From the NCBI GenBank assembly GCA_963995505.1, contig OZ023193.1, positions 6,532,521 through 6,596,520 of the forward strand: a stretch of 64,000 bases of DNA, in the 5' to 3' direction. The stretch is from Hypericum androsaemum (lineage: Eukaryota > Streptophyta > Magnoliopsida > Malpighiales > Hypericaceae). Shown piece after piece: positions 22,080 to 33,540 of the stretch. A model generated the notes under the pieces. It worked only from the letters and a program-made list of their open reading frames with translations, had not been told where the DNA came from and searched no databases. A program made the position numbers and the translations under genes. The stretch's first letter is position 1, and every line of letters begins with the position of its first letter.

Positions 22080-22760
22080 GATCTTTTTCACATTGATGCG
22101 TGTTAGTTTGCATCTATAATTAGTATTGTGTTTATATTGTTTTGGGTCTGTTTTGTATTTGTATTCTCGTATTTTATTCCAGTTGAGTCGTGAAAGTGGA
22201 CATTTATACTATGTATAGTCTTGTAGGTAGTCGAAGTCTAAGGAGCATGTTCAAAGTTGGAGCATAGAAGCAGCGAATGAAGTAGTTAAAGCTTGTAGAC
22301 AGAACTTAGACACGTATGTATGATTTCCCCTACACATGCACAGACCTGGAATCGTATCTAGACATGTACGCTGGTACTCTACCACGTACGTCTCATTTTG
22401 TGATTCAGATGTGGACATGTATGCTCAGCCCTTGACGCATACGCTTGATTTTGCAATTTGGATATGGACACGTACTCGCAGCCTTCAGACACGACAGAAA
22501 AATATCTACCGCCAAGTCATTTCTGCCGCACCTTTGAGAAGAATCTAGAACTAGGGTTTTTGACATTCCAGTTTTCTATACATACCCTGCTAGGTCTAAG
22601 TTTTAGACATCCATCTTTTCATTTACATTTCTCTACATATTTTCCTGTGTTACTCAGGTTCGGGTTTGATTTCCATTTAAGTATTTGTGACACTTCCATT
22701 ATTAGTGACTTCTTTCCTATTCTCTCTTATACTTTTTATGTTCTATAATGTAATTATGTC
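22080..22760 (+). other. LTR- or UTR-like non-coding segment
   Basis: The stretch has the look of a plant LTR-retroelement terminal region: GT/T-rich start (22120-22180), an ATG-poor middle with repeated ACACGTA and GACATGTA motifs (22310-22480), then a T- and C-rich end. No partner copy is present in the window, so borders and family are unknown. Confidence 0.3.
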
Positions 22761-22768
22761 AAGTATGA

Positions 22769-23086
22769 TTGGCAAGAGTAGGAAGTAGTTTCTTTAGAGT
22801 GCGGTGCCCGTACGACATACTTGAGGAAGATGACCACCGACGACGACCTCCTATGAAACCCTTTGATCTCAGGTATCTCCTGAGAAACCCTCCGACATCT
22901 CCTGGCATCGACGACGGTGGCACGACGGGTCATCTACCTGCACTCGGACCTCATCCTCGTCGACTGACCAGAGAGTCATCGTCGACCGACAGGAGAGTCC
23001 TTCTGGTTCGATGTAGAGCTCCACCGATCCGCCTTCTTGATAAAGAAAAAATAGTCGTGCTACTTCAAATGGATAGGTCCGATTAA
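22769..23086 (+). other. Open frame of unknown nature, 105 codons
   Basis: A Met-initiated frame rich in Arg, Pro and Asp (DDHRRRPPMKPFDLRY near residue 20). Base composition is more GC-rich than the flanks. No domain is recognised, and no promoter or splice sites support it. It lies just upstream of the 22-bp minisatellite, in the same relative place as the exon-like frame at 55449-55547 before the second minisatellite, so it may be a captured gene fragment. It is probably not a functional gene. Confidence 0.2.
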
Positions 23087-23329
23087 CGATTAACGATGTA
23101 GTTTTTGTCACATCTTTCAGCTTGAAATGGATGGGTCGACATTTTTACTGCCTTGTTTTTTTTGGGTAATTAGTTCATTGTTTGATATAAATTGATGTTG
23201 TGTTTTGTTTTTGTTTCAGAATTTGTTGTCAATTTGATCTTTGTGAAGTCATTCAGATCGTAATTAAATTATGAATTTTTGTTGGCTTATAATTAATTTA
23301 AGGCCATGAAATCATTTAGGTAAAGTGCC

Positions 23330-23840
23330 ACTTTGATTCGGTTATGTTAAAATGGCATGTCCAACAATGACTAATGGCATGTCCGGGAATGTCTAATGAC
23401 ATGCCAGGCTATGACTAATGGGATGTCCGGTTAATATTAAATAAAATTTATAATTAATTAAATAGCATGTCGAGTTATGTTAAAATGGTATGCCTGACTA
23501 TGACTAATGACATGCTCAGGTTTGTCTAATGGCTTGCCTCGGTATGTCTAATGACATGCCCGGCTATAACTAATGGCATGTTCAATTAATAGTTAATAAA
23601 AATTATGATAAATTAAATAATTAATTAAATAGCATATCCGATTATTTTAAAATGGCATGCCCGACTATGACTAATGGCATGCCCGACTATAACTAATGGC
23701 ATGTTCGATTAATATTTAATAATATTTATAATAAAAAATTAATTATTTAATCAAATAATACTATAATTTGATAATGTCGTGTCCGATTAATATTTAATAA
23801 TATTTATAATAAAAAATTAATAACTTAATCAAATAATACT
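23330..23840. repeat. 22-bp minisatellite array 1
   Basis: About 14 imperfect copies of a 22-base unit with core AATGGCATGYCCGRCTATGACT, counting occurrences of ATGGCATGYC-like cores. They are interspersed with AT-rich linkers (TTAATATTTAATAATATTTATAAT) that are themselves duplicated at the right end (23710-23770 and 23790-23840). The core is shared with the array at 56064-56810. Confidence 0.85.
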
Positions 23841-23859
23841 CTAATTCGATTTACCATAG

Positions 23860-24375
23860 TATACCAATTTGATAATATTTAAAATACTAATACGAAAAAT
23901 GAAAAAAATATAATGCACAAACTTGCTTCCTGTCCACGCGCACCATGTAAAAGGCCAATCCCCATCCCACGCGCAGTCACATGCTTGATTCCCTGCCACG
24001 TGTGCGCCCCTAATGTCATTTTTGCCCCTATTTTTTTACTTAATTACAAGTTTGCTACCCCTTTTTCTTCAATCCGGGCGGGTCTGGAATGCCTTATCCA
24101 TTCTAAATTCGGGACCAACAAAAGGAGGGTAAGATTGATAAGATAATGTGATTTATTTTCAATAATGACGGATGGTTTATCTACGGAATGCGACTTTTTT
24201 TAAATAGTTATTTTTTTACTATCATATTTTTTTTAAACTTGAATATAAACAAAATAAGTTTTTGATTATTTGAATATAAACAAAATAATGTTTTAGTGTA
24301 ATCATTTTAAAAGCAACAAAAAATAATAATTAAATCATTATTTATAACAATTTTCTACAAATTAATATGAACCTA
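23860..24375. other. Non-coding flank between minisatellite 1 and LINE
   Basis: No gene seen. The start contains a moderately GC-rich patch (23920-24010, CCACGCG motifs) and a TTTGCCCCTATTTTTTTAC stretch similar in placement to TTGCCCCCGTCTATTATTA at 56973-56991 after minisatellite 2. The rest is AT-rich. Confidence 0.4.
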
Positions 24376-24606
24376 TTTTTTTAAAAGGTAAATAAAATTT
24401 ATTTCACCAAAGTAAGACTGTACAACAAGCCCCGATTGCAAGGCAAGCAATAAAGGTACAAACGGGTCGTCCGACAGTGTTACACCAAAGCAAGTACAAG
24501 ATTAAGCGAGTGAGTTAAAGAACAACAGAACATCTTGAAGAGTTCATAAAACTGGAGAGACAAGACCAATGGAACCACTCACAGAGTCTCCTGGAGATAA
24601 AAAGCA

Positions 24607-24990
24607 TCAACTCTCCAAACGGACCAACAAACAGCGACGAACATAAGTCGAGCAAGTTGAGAGCAGAACTGCAAGTGCAACTTCCATAGCATTAGCAAAG
24701 AAGTTCCAGATGTTGGTTATAACAGAACAGTGGATAAACAGATGGTTAGACGACTCAACTCCAGAGTCGCATAGAGGACACTTGGTATCACCATTCCGGA
24801 GGAGCCCAATTCTATGTAAATTATCACGCGGTTTGATGCGACCAAGCGAAGCCATCCATAGAAAATAACTGACCTTGGATGGAATGAAACTTGGCCAACC
24901 ATTTCTGAGTACGATGGGAGCCATAAAGACGAACCCATAAAACAGGAGATTATATAGATTACGAACAGAGAATCTCGAGCAAGGGTCCAA
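24607..24990 (-). pseudogene. LINE C-terminal zinc-binding region (zf-RVT)
   Basis: A 127-codon frame with WPSFIPSKVSYFLWMASLGR, the pattern of the plant zf-RVT domain, followed by a C-P-L-C...H...C cluster (residues about 73-92). It normally forms the C-terminal part of plant L1-type ORF2 proteins. The frame is open but separated from RT by stops. Confidence 0.8.
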
Positions 24991-25403
24991 TTTATACGAT
25001 CAGCCACATCCTGCAAGGAGGGGAGGACAGGAAGCGCAGCCAGCAAGGACCGCAAGGAGTCCTCCCAGGCTCGTAGCTCCCATCTCCAAGCGAGGGCCCA
25101 AGGGACCGATGAGGCCAACTGACAGATGTAATGCCAAAGGCCGGGCAAACGATCACCACATAGGATTCGGGATAGCACCGAAGAGGCATTGAGATTACAT
25201 CCACCTTGAATACCATTTATAACCCACACCCAAAGAGATCAGATAAGTATCGCCATATCCACTTGAGCAACAAAGTTTCATTTTGCAAATCCAGCCGAGT
25301 CAACCCCAAGCCGCCCTTATCCAAAGGAAGGCAAGCATGACTTCAAGACACAAAAGTGAGACTACGATTGGCGGGACAACCGGACCATAGAAATTTCCTC
25401 ATT

Positions 25404-26466
25404 TTACCTTCCAGCAGTTGCAGAAAAAGATAACAAAATGTTTTTAAGGTTAGAAATGTTTTGGTGGCAAGGTTTGGTGAAGAGAATGGTGTCATTCGCA
25501 AAGTGGAGGAGGCAAAGATTGGCATTCATTCCAAGTATAGATAAGCCTTGAATTAAACCCAAACTCTCAGCTTTCAAGATCATGCGACACAGACCTTCAA
25601 CTGTAATTAAAAAGATATACGGAGAAATCGGGTCACCCTGCTTAAGCCCATGCCCCAACGAGAAGAGATTGGTTGGAGAGCTATTTATAAGGACAGAGGC
25701 GGATGAGCCACATAAGCATCCCGAAACCTAACTCTTCCAGCGGGGACCAAAATCCATAACATCGAGCGAATCCTCAAGAAAGTCCCAAGAGACACAATCG
25801 AAGGCTTTCTTAAAATCCAACTTAATGAAAGCACCTTCGGTTCTGGTCCGCTTTATCCAACTTAATCTTATATAAGCTCCCAACCAGGGAGATAGGATGG
25901 AAGTTCTTAAATTGCTTCACTCCTTGACATTTAGGAATCAAGGCAATGAAAGAGGCTTTGATCTCCGGAAGGAGAAAAGAAGTACGAAAGAAATGCTTGG
26001 CAAACGCAAGCACGTCCTCCGCGACCACTTTCCAGCAGGCCTTGAAGAATGACAGACAAAAACCGTTCAGTCCCGGTGCTTTGCCGCCATCGCAATCCCA
26101 CACAACTTGTTTAATTTCGTCATCATTAGGATCACTTTCAAGATCAAGCCTCGACTCGGAAGAGATGTTATCAAAAAGTAAAGGGTCGCGGGAGGGTCTC
26201 TTCCAAGCCACTTCCTAATATTGGTCTCTGAAATGGCAAACAACAACCCTTTTGATGTCACCTGGTTCAATAAGGACACCACCACCTGAACGAATAGAGC
26301 TGATGAAATTTGATTTATCCCTAAGCTTAGTGAGGGCATGAAAATACTTAGTATTACGATCGCCTTTGGATGGCGGGAGAATCTTTATCCAATATTTTCT
26401 TTCGGATGTGTTTTGGAATTTGAAAATTCCGCCATCCGAAAAACAAGTAGATTGAGAGAAAATCAT
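25404..26466 (-). pseudogene. LINE reverse transcriptase, catalytic FADD changed to FAND
   Basis: RVT_1 motifs appear in order: GDRNTKYFHALT upstream, GGKAPGLNGFCLSFFKACW, LIPKCQGVKQFKNFHPISL, then after a frame break GHGLKQGDPISPYIFLI and LLHFANDTILFTKP. The catalytic pair FADD is FAND here, a single GAT to AAT change at about 25498-25500 on the minus strand. Additional frameshifts near 25820 and 25660 break the coding frame. It is enzymatically dead by two criteria. Confidence 0.8.
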
Positions 26467-26470
26467 TTGA

Positions 26471-27430
26471 TCAATTTTCGCGGATTCTAGTTGGACACTT
26501 GTAATGTGAAAGAATCAAGAAGTAATGAGATCAAGAGAAGAGAAATTAAATTGAAAGACGGTAAAGAGATGGTGACGGAAGACTTGATGAACGTAGCTCA
26601 ACAATTTGAAGGTGCTTTCAAAGGTGGGCCGTGCAGATACAACGGGCCATGGACCGTGATGGTTGGATTGATGGAGATGGTGACCGAAGACTTAATGAGC
26701 GTTGCTCAATAACTATTATGTTTTATTGTAATTGGGCCTTTGTTCTTGCTTTTAATTTAAGCCCAGCTCGTGGGTTAGTTGGTTAGCTTGATCCAATATT
26801 GAATATCTATGTGTGTGTAAGAATAGACCAACGTGGGATTCATTCCGAAAAATGTTAAACGGATGAAGTCGTTTATTAATTGGGTCTTTCTTTCTCCCTC
26901 TTTCTTGTGCAAGGCTCCGAGAATCTTTCTTGTAAAATTTCTTGGTAGGCTAGAGGTTGGTGGTGTTTCTTCCTCGGTTGAAAAATACCACGTTACAACA
27001 GAGATTAGAAATATTTTTGAAACCGATTGTAAATTCAATTTTTTTGTGAAAATAAAAACTTGATTGGGAAAAAACAAAAAAACCGGTCATAAATCAGTTA
27101 CCGTTTGGATTGTTCTCATTGGGTCGGCGTTGTTAGGGTGATTCGCATCCTCCTTCTCTCTTTCCCTCCTTCCTTTTTCGGGGTTCGTGTTTCCACGCTC
27201 CGTCATTCTCTGATGGCCGAAATTTCCATTATCTCTTGAAGAGTTTCTTTGATCTGGTCTCTCTTCCAAAGACATCGAGTTTGTTTTTCTAATTTCATTA
27301 GGGCTGCCTACTAATATCTATTTGAACGAATAATATTATGACATGTATTATTAGAATTGAATTAAGATTAAAAAAGAAAAAAAAAAGCCAATCGACGGCT
27401 CGGCCGGGCCTTGTATACTATGTACTTGGT
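26471..27430. other. Unassigned segment with a short in-frame direct repeat
   Basis: A 73-codon plus-strand frame (26491-26712) contains a 12-residue repeat, EMVTEDLMNVAQ and EMVTEDLMSVAQ, from a DNA direct repeat at 26566 and 26674 (108 bases apart). The following DNA (26720-27100) has GGGCC- and TTTCTTCCTCGGTTG-type stretches often seen in LTR 3' ends, but no partner copy exists. No function is assigned. Confidence 0.35.
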
Positions 27431-27439
27431 TACCTAACA

Positions 27440-28049
<610 letters not shown>

Positions 28050-28533
28050 AGGTTTTTTTTTATAAGTCACATTTTTTTTACTTCTCGAGAAAAACCCCAA
28101 AAATATTACACCGATTATATAAGAAGTACAAGCACCTAAAAAAAACTATATAAACACATATCAAAATAATAAGGTAAGAAGATAAGTGTTGTCTAGTTTC
28201 ACTAAAAAAAGATGAAAGACCCACGCCAAGAGGTCTTCCTACCCTACTGTTTGCTTAAAAAAAACCATAGCAAGCAACTTAAGGGAAAATCTGGATAACC
28301 TTTACAAAAAATCCCAGCGAGAAAATCTCCAAAAGAAACTCAAACCATCAAAAATCACCTGACATCTTAAAAATCACGGAAATCCAGAAACCTTTTTTTG
28401 GGCTTTACCAGCTGTTGCAACTTGAATTCCTTTTAGAAAGGAGCCAGTATCTGCATCCCAAACTGTTCCAAGCTTCTCAAGCACATTCAAAGTTTCCTTC
28501 GCCAACTCTTCGTCCTCGAAGTCTTGATTTGCT
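28050..28533. other. Non-coding interval
   Basis: AT-rich DNA with A-runs and no recognisable gene or repeat boundary before the copia-5 LTR starts at 28534. Confidence 0.5.
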
Positions 28534-29170
28534 TGTTGGAATTAATGTTAATTACTGCAAAGAGGACCCAATGTGGGAAGGTCCAAGGTGGGAAGACCCA
28601 AGGTGGGAAGGAAACTAATCTCATATTGAAAAATGGCATAAACATTTTCAAGTATATAAGGAAGAGCTCCTAGCTAGTGTAATATTAAATATTCTACCTG
28701 AAGTACCGTCAGAAGCTGGTTGCGAGGATGGTGAGCACGAGCTCGCGCTCGCACGCTCGCACACGCAGGTCGCAATGGACGCTTTGAGGCGCACTCCGCA
28801 TGTACGCATTGTCGAAGGAGCTGGACGAGCCTTGAGATTTTTGCCCGATTCAGGAGAGCTACAGGCTGCCAAAGGGATGCCTCGCGAAGGAGTGCAAGTG
28901 AATGCCCACCGAAGGGTCACGAGCATGCCTGGCCGAATCTGGTGTGCGAAGGGGTGTCTCTAGCTGGCCAAAAAGGTGCCTGAAGGGCACCTGCCTGCTG
29001 GCTGAAAGGAGCGTCCTCTCGGAAGTGCCTGCCTCCACTCCCATCCAGCGCCTATAAATAGGTCTCTCCCCCTCACTTGTTCTCCATCCCGAATACTCAT
29101 TCCATAAGCATTCATTAGCATTAGTCGTTCTTCTCTCTCTCTCTCTCTCTGTCAGGAAAGTTCCGAGTAT
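28534..29170 (+). repeat. copia-5 5' LTR
   Basis: Starts TGTTGGAATT. It contains GGGAAGRCCCAAGG repeats (28575-28612), a GC-rich, CGAAGG-containing upper region (28730-29030), a promoter-like CCTATAAATAGG at about 29050-29061, and a (TC)n run at 29132-29150. The end is uncertain; GAGTATCAGACG (near 29165) might be a decayed primer binding site. Only the first 110 bases or so are repeated in the 3' LTR. Confidence 0.7.
29050..29061 (+). promoter_or_regulatory. TATA-like box in copia-5 5' LTR
   Basis: CCTATAAATAGG is a close fit to a plant TATA box, and it sits about 330 bases upstream of the Gag ATG at 29393, within the LTR, where the retroelement promoter is expected. The (TC)n run downstream would lie in the transcribed leader. 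Confidence 0.55.
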
Positions 29171-29392
29171 CAGACGGTTTGTCAAAACTTTGAGGGTCTT
29201 AGTGCAACGAACTCAAAGTAAGAAAGTCGTTGTATCTTGAAGACGATTGCCGTAGCCCGTAAGCACTTAATATGGGGCTGCCATCTCGTCTTACAGAAAA
29301 AGAGTCAAACTCTTGCCTCGACTTTAAGATCCTAATCAAGTACACCATCCTCCGGAAATAACAATCGTAAGACAAGATACGTGTACTTGAAG

Positions 29393-30100
29393 ATGGCATC
29401 ATCAAGCTCTACTCACGCAACGGTCCCAGGAACTGTCCATGCCGAAAGGCCGGCAAAGTTTAATGGCACCGAGTTCAAGAGGTGGCAGCAAAAGATGTTG
29501 TTCTACCTGACAACGCTCAACTTGGTCCGATTCTTGAAGGAAGAGGAACCGAAGGTGGCAAAAAATGAGGTTGATCAACAAAAGATCAATGCTCTTGATG
29601 CTTTGACTGATAGCGACTTCCTATGTCTAACTACATCCTGAATAGATTAGACGATATCCTGTACAATGCCTATGCGGTAACCACGACTGCAAAAGAATTA
29701 TGGGATTCTTTGGAAAAGAAGTATAGAACGGAAGATGCCGGGATGAAGAAATTCATGGTCGGGAGATTCCTCGACTTCAAGATGGTGGATTCCAAGAAGG
29801 TCATAGATCAAGTGCAAGAGTTCCAACTAATTCTGCATGAGATCCACACCGAAGGGATGCACCTAAGTGAGTCTTTCCAAGTGGCAGCAATGATTGAAAA
29901 GCTACCACCCTTGTCAAAGGATTTCAAGAACTACCTCAAGCATAAAAGGAAGGACATGGGCGTTCTTGATTGTGAAACTAAGGATTGAGGAAGATAACCG
30001 AAAGTCTGAAGTCAAGAACAACAAGACCAACTCTGAAGCCACAATACACCTCGCTGAAGGAGGTACTGGCAAGAAGAGAAAGAAGTTGGCAACAAGCAGG
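29393..30100 (+). pseudogene. copia-5 gag, 5' part
   Basis: Begins MASSSSTHATVPGTVHAERP, then FNGTEFKRWQQKMLFYLTTL, a standard copia Gag opening. A frameshift near 29630 moves the frame (SNYILNRLDDILYNAY, UBN2 region, to SFQVAAMIEKLPPLSKDF), and a further small deletion near 29965 ends it. The third piece (LRIEEDNRKSEVKNNK, GGTGKKRKKL) runs into the hAT insertion at 30101. Gag continues beyond the insertion at 31024 with a lysine-rich segment and the zinc knuckle. Confidence 0.85.
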
Positions 30101-31023
30101 CAATGTTTAAAACTCACGGTCGGACTGGTGGTTGGACCGGTTCGACTACCAACCAGACGTGATCCCGGGTCGATTTCTGTCTAAAATCTAGAGTGCGGGC
30201 AAACCGCTCCAAAAGCGGTCCGACCGGATGGTTTGACACATTGGTTGACCCGGATTGGGCCGTTTCAAATTGAAAATAAAGAAAATCGGGTCTCACAGCC
30301 TCCTTCGCTTCTCCAGGAAGCTCGTTTCCAAAAGATAAAAAACCAAAAATTGAGGAATGGATGCAATCAGAGAGTAAAAAGAACTTGAAGTTGAAAGGGT
30401 TTTGCTTTGGTTCGTCCCATGTTCCCAGAATTTCGCAAACCAATCCCAAAGGAAAAACTAAATGTCCAAAGCTAACAAAGCGAAAGCAATAAACAAACCT
30501 TATTCCTCTTTTCAGATCCATAAACAAACCAAAACAAAGGGCCAACAAAACGCCATGTACCAATTAAGTGTTTTTTTTCTCTTACCATAAAAAAATGAAG
30601 TGTTTTTTTCTCTCTGTTATATATTGTTATGTGGTGATGGGGAGATGAGGAGAGAGGCGTGGGAGGCGAGAGGCGTGGGAGGGTCGAGGTTTGTGGATTT
30701 TTTCTTTTGAGATGAGGTTTCTAGGTTAGGGAAGAGGAATAAGATGAAGATGATGAAGATTTTTGGTTTTGATTAAATTAAATTTGAGAGAGAGAAAGGG
30801 AGTAGAAGAAGAAACTAGAAAGTAAAAGAGGTACCTTGAAAAAAAGGGGAAGAGGGTTGCCTAGGGTTTGAGACATTTAATAAACCCCTTGGGAACACCC
30901 AGACATATGGTCCTTTTAAGTAAAAAAGTTTCTGGTCAGACCGGTAGTCTAACCGGTCGAGCCGATCGGACCATAAAATGGAAGAATTCCGAGTCACCCT
31001 CCTGCTCGGTTTTGAAAACATTG
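30101..31023. mobile_element. Non-autonomous hAT element, 923 bp
   Basis: Ends read CAATGTTTAAAAC on the left and, on the opposite strand, CAATGTTTTCAAAAC on the right, giving short terminal inverted repeats with a two-base gap and the YARNG start usual for hAT. They are flanked by perfect 8-bp duplications CAAGCAGG (30093-30100 and 31024-31031), the hAT target-site length. Subterminal GGACCGG/CCGGTC-type motifs occur near both ends. No transposase is visible inside; the 149-codon minus-strand frame (30563-30114) has no transposase motifs. It interrupts copia-5 gag, so it arrived later. Confidence 0.85.
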
Positions 31024-32151
31024 CAAGCAGGAGAAGCAAGAGCCAAAGCAAAAAAAGTCAAGAAGATCAAGGGCAACTGCTTCAACTGCGACAAGCTCGG
31101 TCACATGGCAAATGATTGTCGTCTACCAGAGAAGGACAATCGTGAGAAAGCTAATCTGGCTGAGGACCTGTCTGAGTTGGACCTATCCGCCGTGGTGTTT
31201 GAAGCCAATTTGGTGGATAACCCAAGAGAGGGGTTCGTCGACACAGGGGCAACGTGCCACATCTGCTTAGACAAGGAGATGTTCTTGACCTACATTCTGA
31301 TCACTGGACGAAAGTTGTTTATGGGTAACTCCACAACTTCCAAAGTAGTTGAATTAGGAAAGGTAGTCGTGAAGCTGATCTCGGGCAAAGAGCTGACCCT
31401 CAAGGATGTGCTGCATGTCCCAGACATCTGCAAGAATCTGGTATCCGGCTCCCTATTAAGCAAAGCCGAGCTGAAGCTAATTTTTGAGGTTGATAAGTTT
31501 GTATTGACCAAAGCTGGTACATTTGTAGGAAAGAGTTACCTAGATATGGGACTCTTCAAGTTGAATGTAATAACTGTACAACATGCCTTTGAAGGCCAGA
31601 ATAAAGTTGTTGATTCTTCTTACATGGCTGAGTGTTCTAACTTATGGCATGATAGATTACGACACGTAAATTTAAGCAACCTAAGAAAGTTGGTAAGTTT
31701 AAATTTATTGTCTAAAATACAGTTTAACCCAAACGATAAATGTAAAGTATGTGTTGAGGCAAAAATGGTCAAAGCACATTTCCATTCAGTGAAAAAAAGT
31801 ATAACACCTTTAGAATTAATTCATACCGACGTCTGCGATATGAAATACATGCAAACTAGAGGTGGAAAAAAGTATTTCATCACATTTATTAATGATTGCA
31901 CAAGATACTGCTACGTATATCTCTTGAAGGGAAAGGACAAAGCTTTCAAAGCCTTCAAAAGTTATAAGACTGAGGTTGAAAACCAACTCAGCACAACAAT
32001 CAAGATGATTCGAAGTGATAGAGGTGGAGAATATGTAGCTCCATTTGAGGAATTCTGTAAACAAAATAGTATTATTCATCAGACAACTACTCCATACTCA
32101 CTTCAATCGAATGGCGTACCTGAACAGAGAATCGAACTCTCAAGGAGATGA
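31024..32151 (+). pseudogene. copia-5 gag end, protease and integrase
   Basis: After the hAT insertion the copia frame continues with CFNCDKLGHMANDC (a complete CCHC knuckle, about 31080-31121), then the protease active site FVDTGATCHIC near 31233, the segment LKDVLHVPDICKNLVSGS, GAG-pre-integrase (LWHDRLRHVNLSNL, CKVCVEAK) and integrase core. The first two catalytic Asp are present (ELIHTDVCD, IRSDRGGEYV), while the third motif reads NGVPEQRI in place of NGVAERKN, keeping Glu. The frame stops at 32151; the integrase C-terminus continues degenerately to about 32700. Confidence 0.88.
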
Positions 32152-32739
32152 TGAATGCTATGTTTATTAGCTCGGCCTTACTCCAGAACATGTGGGGGGA
32201 AAGCTGTGCTCCGAGTTAACCACATTCTAAATAAATTGCCACACAAGAAAGGGACAAAACCCTATATGAACTATAGAAAAGGAGAAAGCCTTCCTACGGT
32301 TACCTTAAAGTGTGGGGTGCTAGGCTAAGGTAGAAGTACCTAAACCTAAACAGGTGAGAATAGGACCCAAAACTATTGATTGCATCTTTATCGGATATGC
32401 TTACAATCGTAGTGTGTATCGACTTCTCGTGCACAAATCTGACAACTCTGAAGTAAAAGAGGGAATGGTTATAGAATCAAGGAATGCGATATTATTTTAG
32501 TATACTTTTCCTAATAAGGAAAGGAAAGAAATAAGTTCTAATAAGAGGACTTATGAGGATGTACGAGGTTTTGATCAAGATACTCAGGAACCTAAACGCG
32601 GTAAGAGGACCAAGGTAGCCAAGTCATTTGGTCTAGATTTTCTGACATACGTGTTAGAAAATGAACCCAGGACAATCCAATAGGCATTGTCTAGTCCAGA
32701 TGCTCCTCTCTGAAATGAAGCTATCAACAGTGAGATAGA

Positions 32740-33540
32740 TTCCATCATGCAAAATCACACATGGAAAATCGTAGATCTCCCACCACGTTGTAAACCTTTA
32801 GGTTGCAAGTGGATCCTTAAACGGAAATACAAAGCTGATGGATCAATCGACAAGTACAAAGCTCGATTGGTAGCTAGAGGATCCAAACAGAAGGAAGGAT
32901 ATGATTACTTTGACACGTATTCGCCGGTCACAAGAATCACATCTATTAGAGTGCTCATGGATGTAAAAACAGCTTTTCTAAATTGAGAACTGGAAGAGGA
33001 GATATATATGGAACAACCTAAAAGGTTTGTTGCCCCTGAACAAAAATATAAAGTATGCAAACTGGTCAAGTCATTGTACGGGCTGAAACAGGCGCCAAAA
33101 CAATGGCATGAGAAATTTGACAGAACAATGATGTCAAATGACATTAAGATCAATGAGTGTGATAAATGTATATACATTAAAGGCATACCTGATGCTTACA
33201 TGATTGTATGCATGTATGTAGAGGACATACTAATCATGGGAAGCAGTAATGATCTTATCGTGAAAACTAAGAACAAGTTAAGGAACAACTTTGACATAAA
33301 AGATATGGATTTAGCTGATGTCATACTAGGGATCAAAATCTCTAGGAAGACTGAAGGAATTGTCTTGTCACAAACTCATTGTGTTGAGAATGTACTCAAG
33401 AAATTTGAAACTTTTGACAAACCTCCGGCTAAAACTCTGGTAGACCTGACTCTACATTTAGCCAAAAATAGAGGGGACCCAGTATCTCAACTGAAATATG
33501 CAAGAATCATTGGGAGCCTAATATACTTGACAAATTGAAC
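32740..33540 (+). pseudogene. copia-5 reverse transcriptase with YVED site
   Basis: RVT_2 motifs: NHTWKIVDLPPRCKPLG, KARLVARGSKQKEGYDYFD, SPVTRITSIRV, then a deletion of about a dozen residues (the HQ region) before MDVKTAFLN, a stop, LEEEIYMEQ, YGLKQAPKQW, and MYVEDILIMGSS near 33210-33245. The second residue of the catalytic DD pair set is changed: YVED instead of YVDD. MKDMxxADVILGI follows. Stops are at 32984-32986 and 33536-33538. The loss of HQ and the D to E change make it inactive. Confidence 0.85.

Larger units (their letters stand above)
24376..26470 (-). mobile_element. 5'-truncated L1-like LINE
   Basis: On the minus strand: the endonuclease-RT linker with KILPPSKGDRNTKYFHAL (26466-26215), RT (about 26211-25404), and a C-terminal zf-RVT zinc-binding region (about 24990-24717, CPLCDSGVESSNHLFIHC). 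The element begins abruptly at about 26470, so the endonuclease is missing, typical of 5' truncation during target-primed reverse transcription. The 3' end is near 24376, after AATAAA and a short A-run. No LTRs. Frame breaks separate the parts. Confidence 0.85.

Noticed and set aside
23330..23840. CRISPR-like array
   Set aside because: The units are head-to-tail minisatellite repeats without unique spacers of constant length, in a plant nuclear context.
29132..29150. (TC)n microsatellite as a notable finding
   Set aside because: A short simple repeat in an LTR leader is common and of little interest.
30114..30563. 149-codon minus-strand frame as a hAT transposase
   Set aside because: It lacks BED finger, DDE and hATC-type motifs and overlaps the inverted repeat end. 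The element is non-autonomous.
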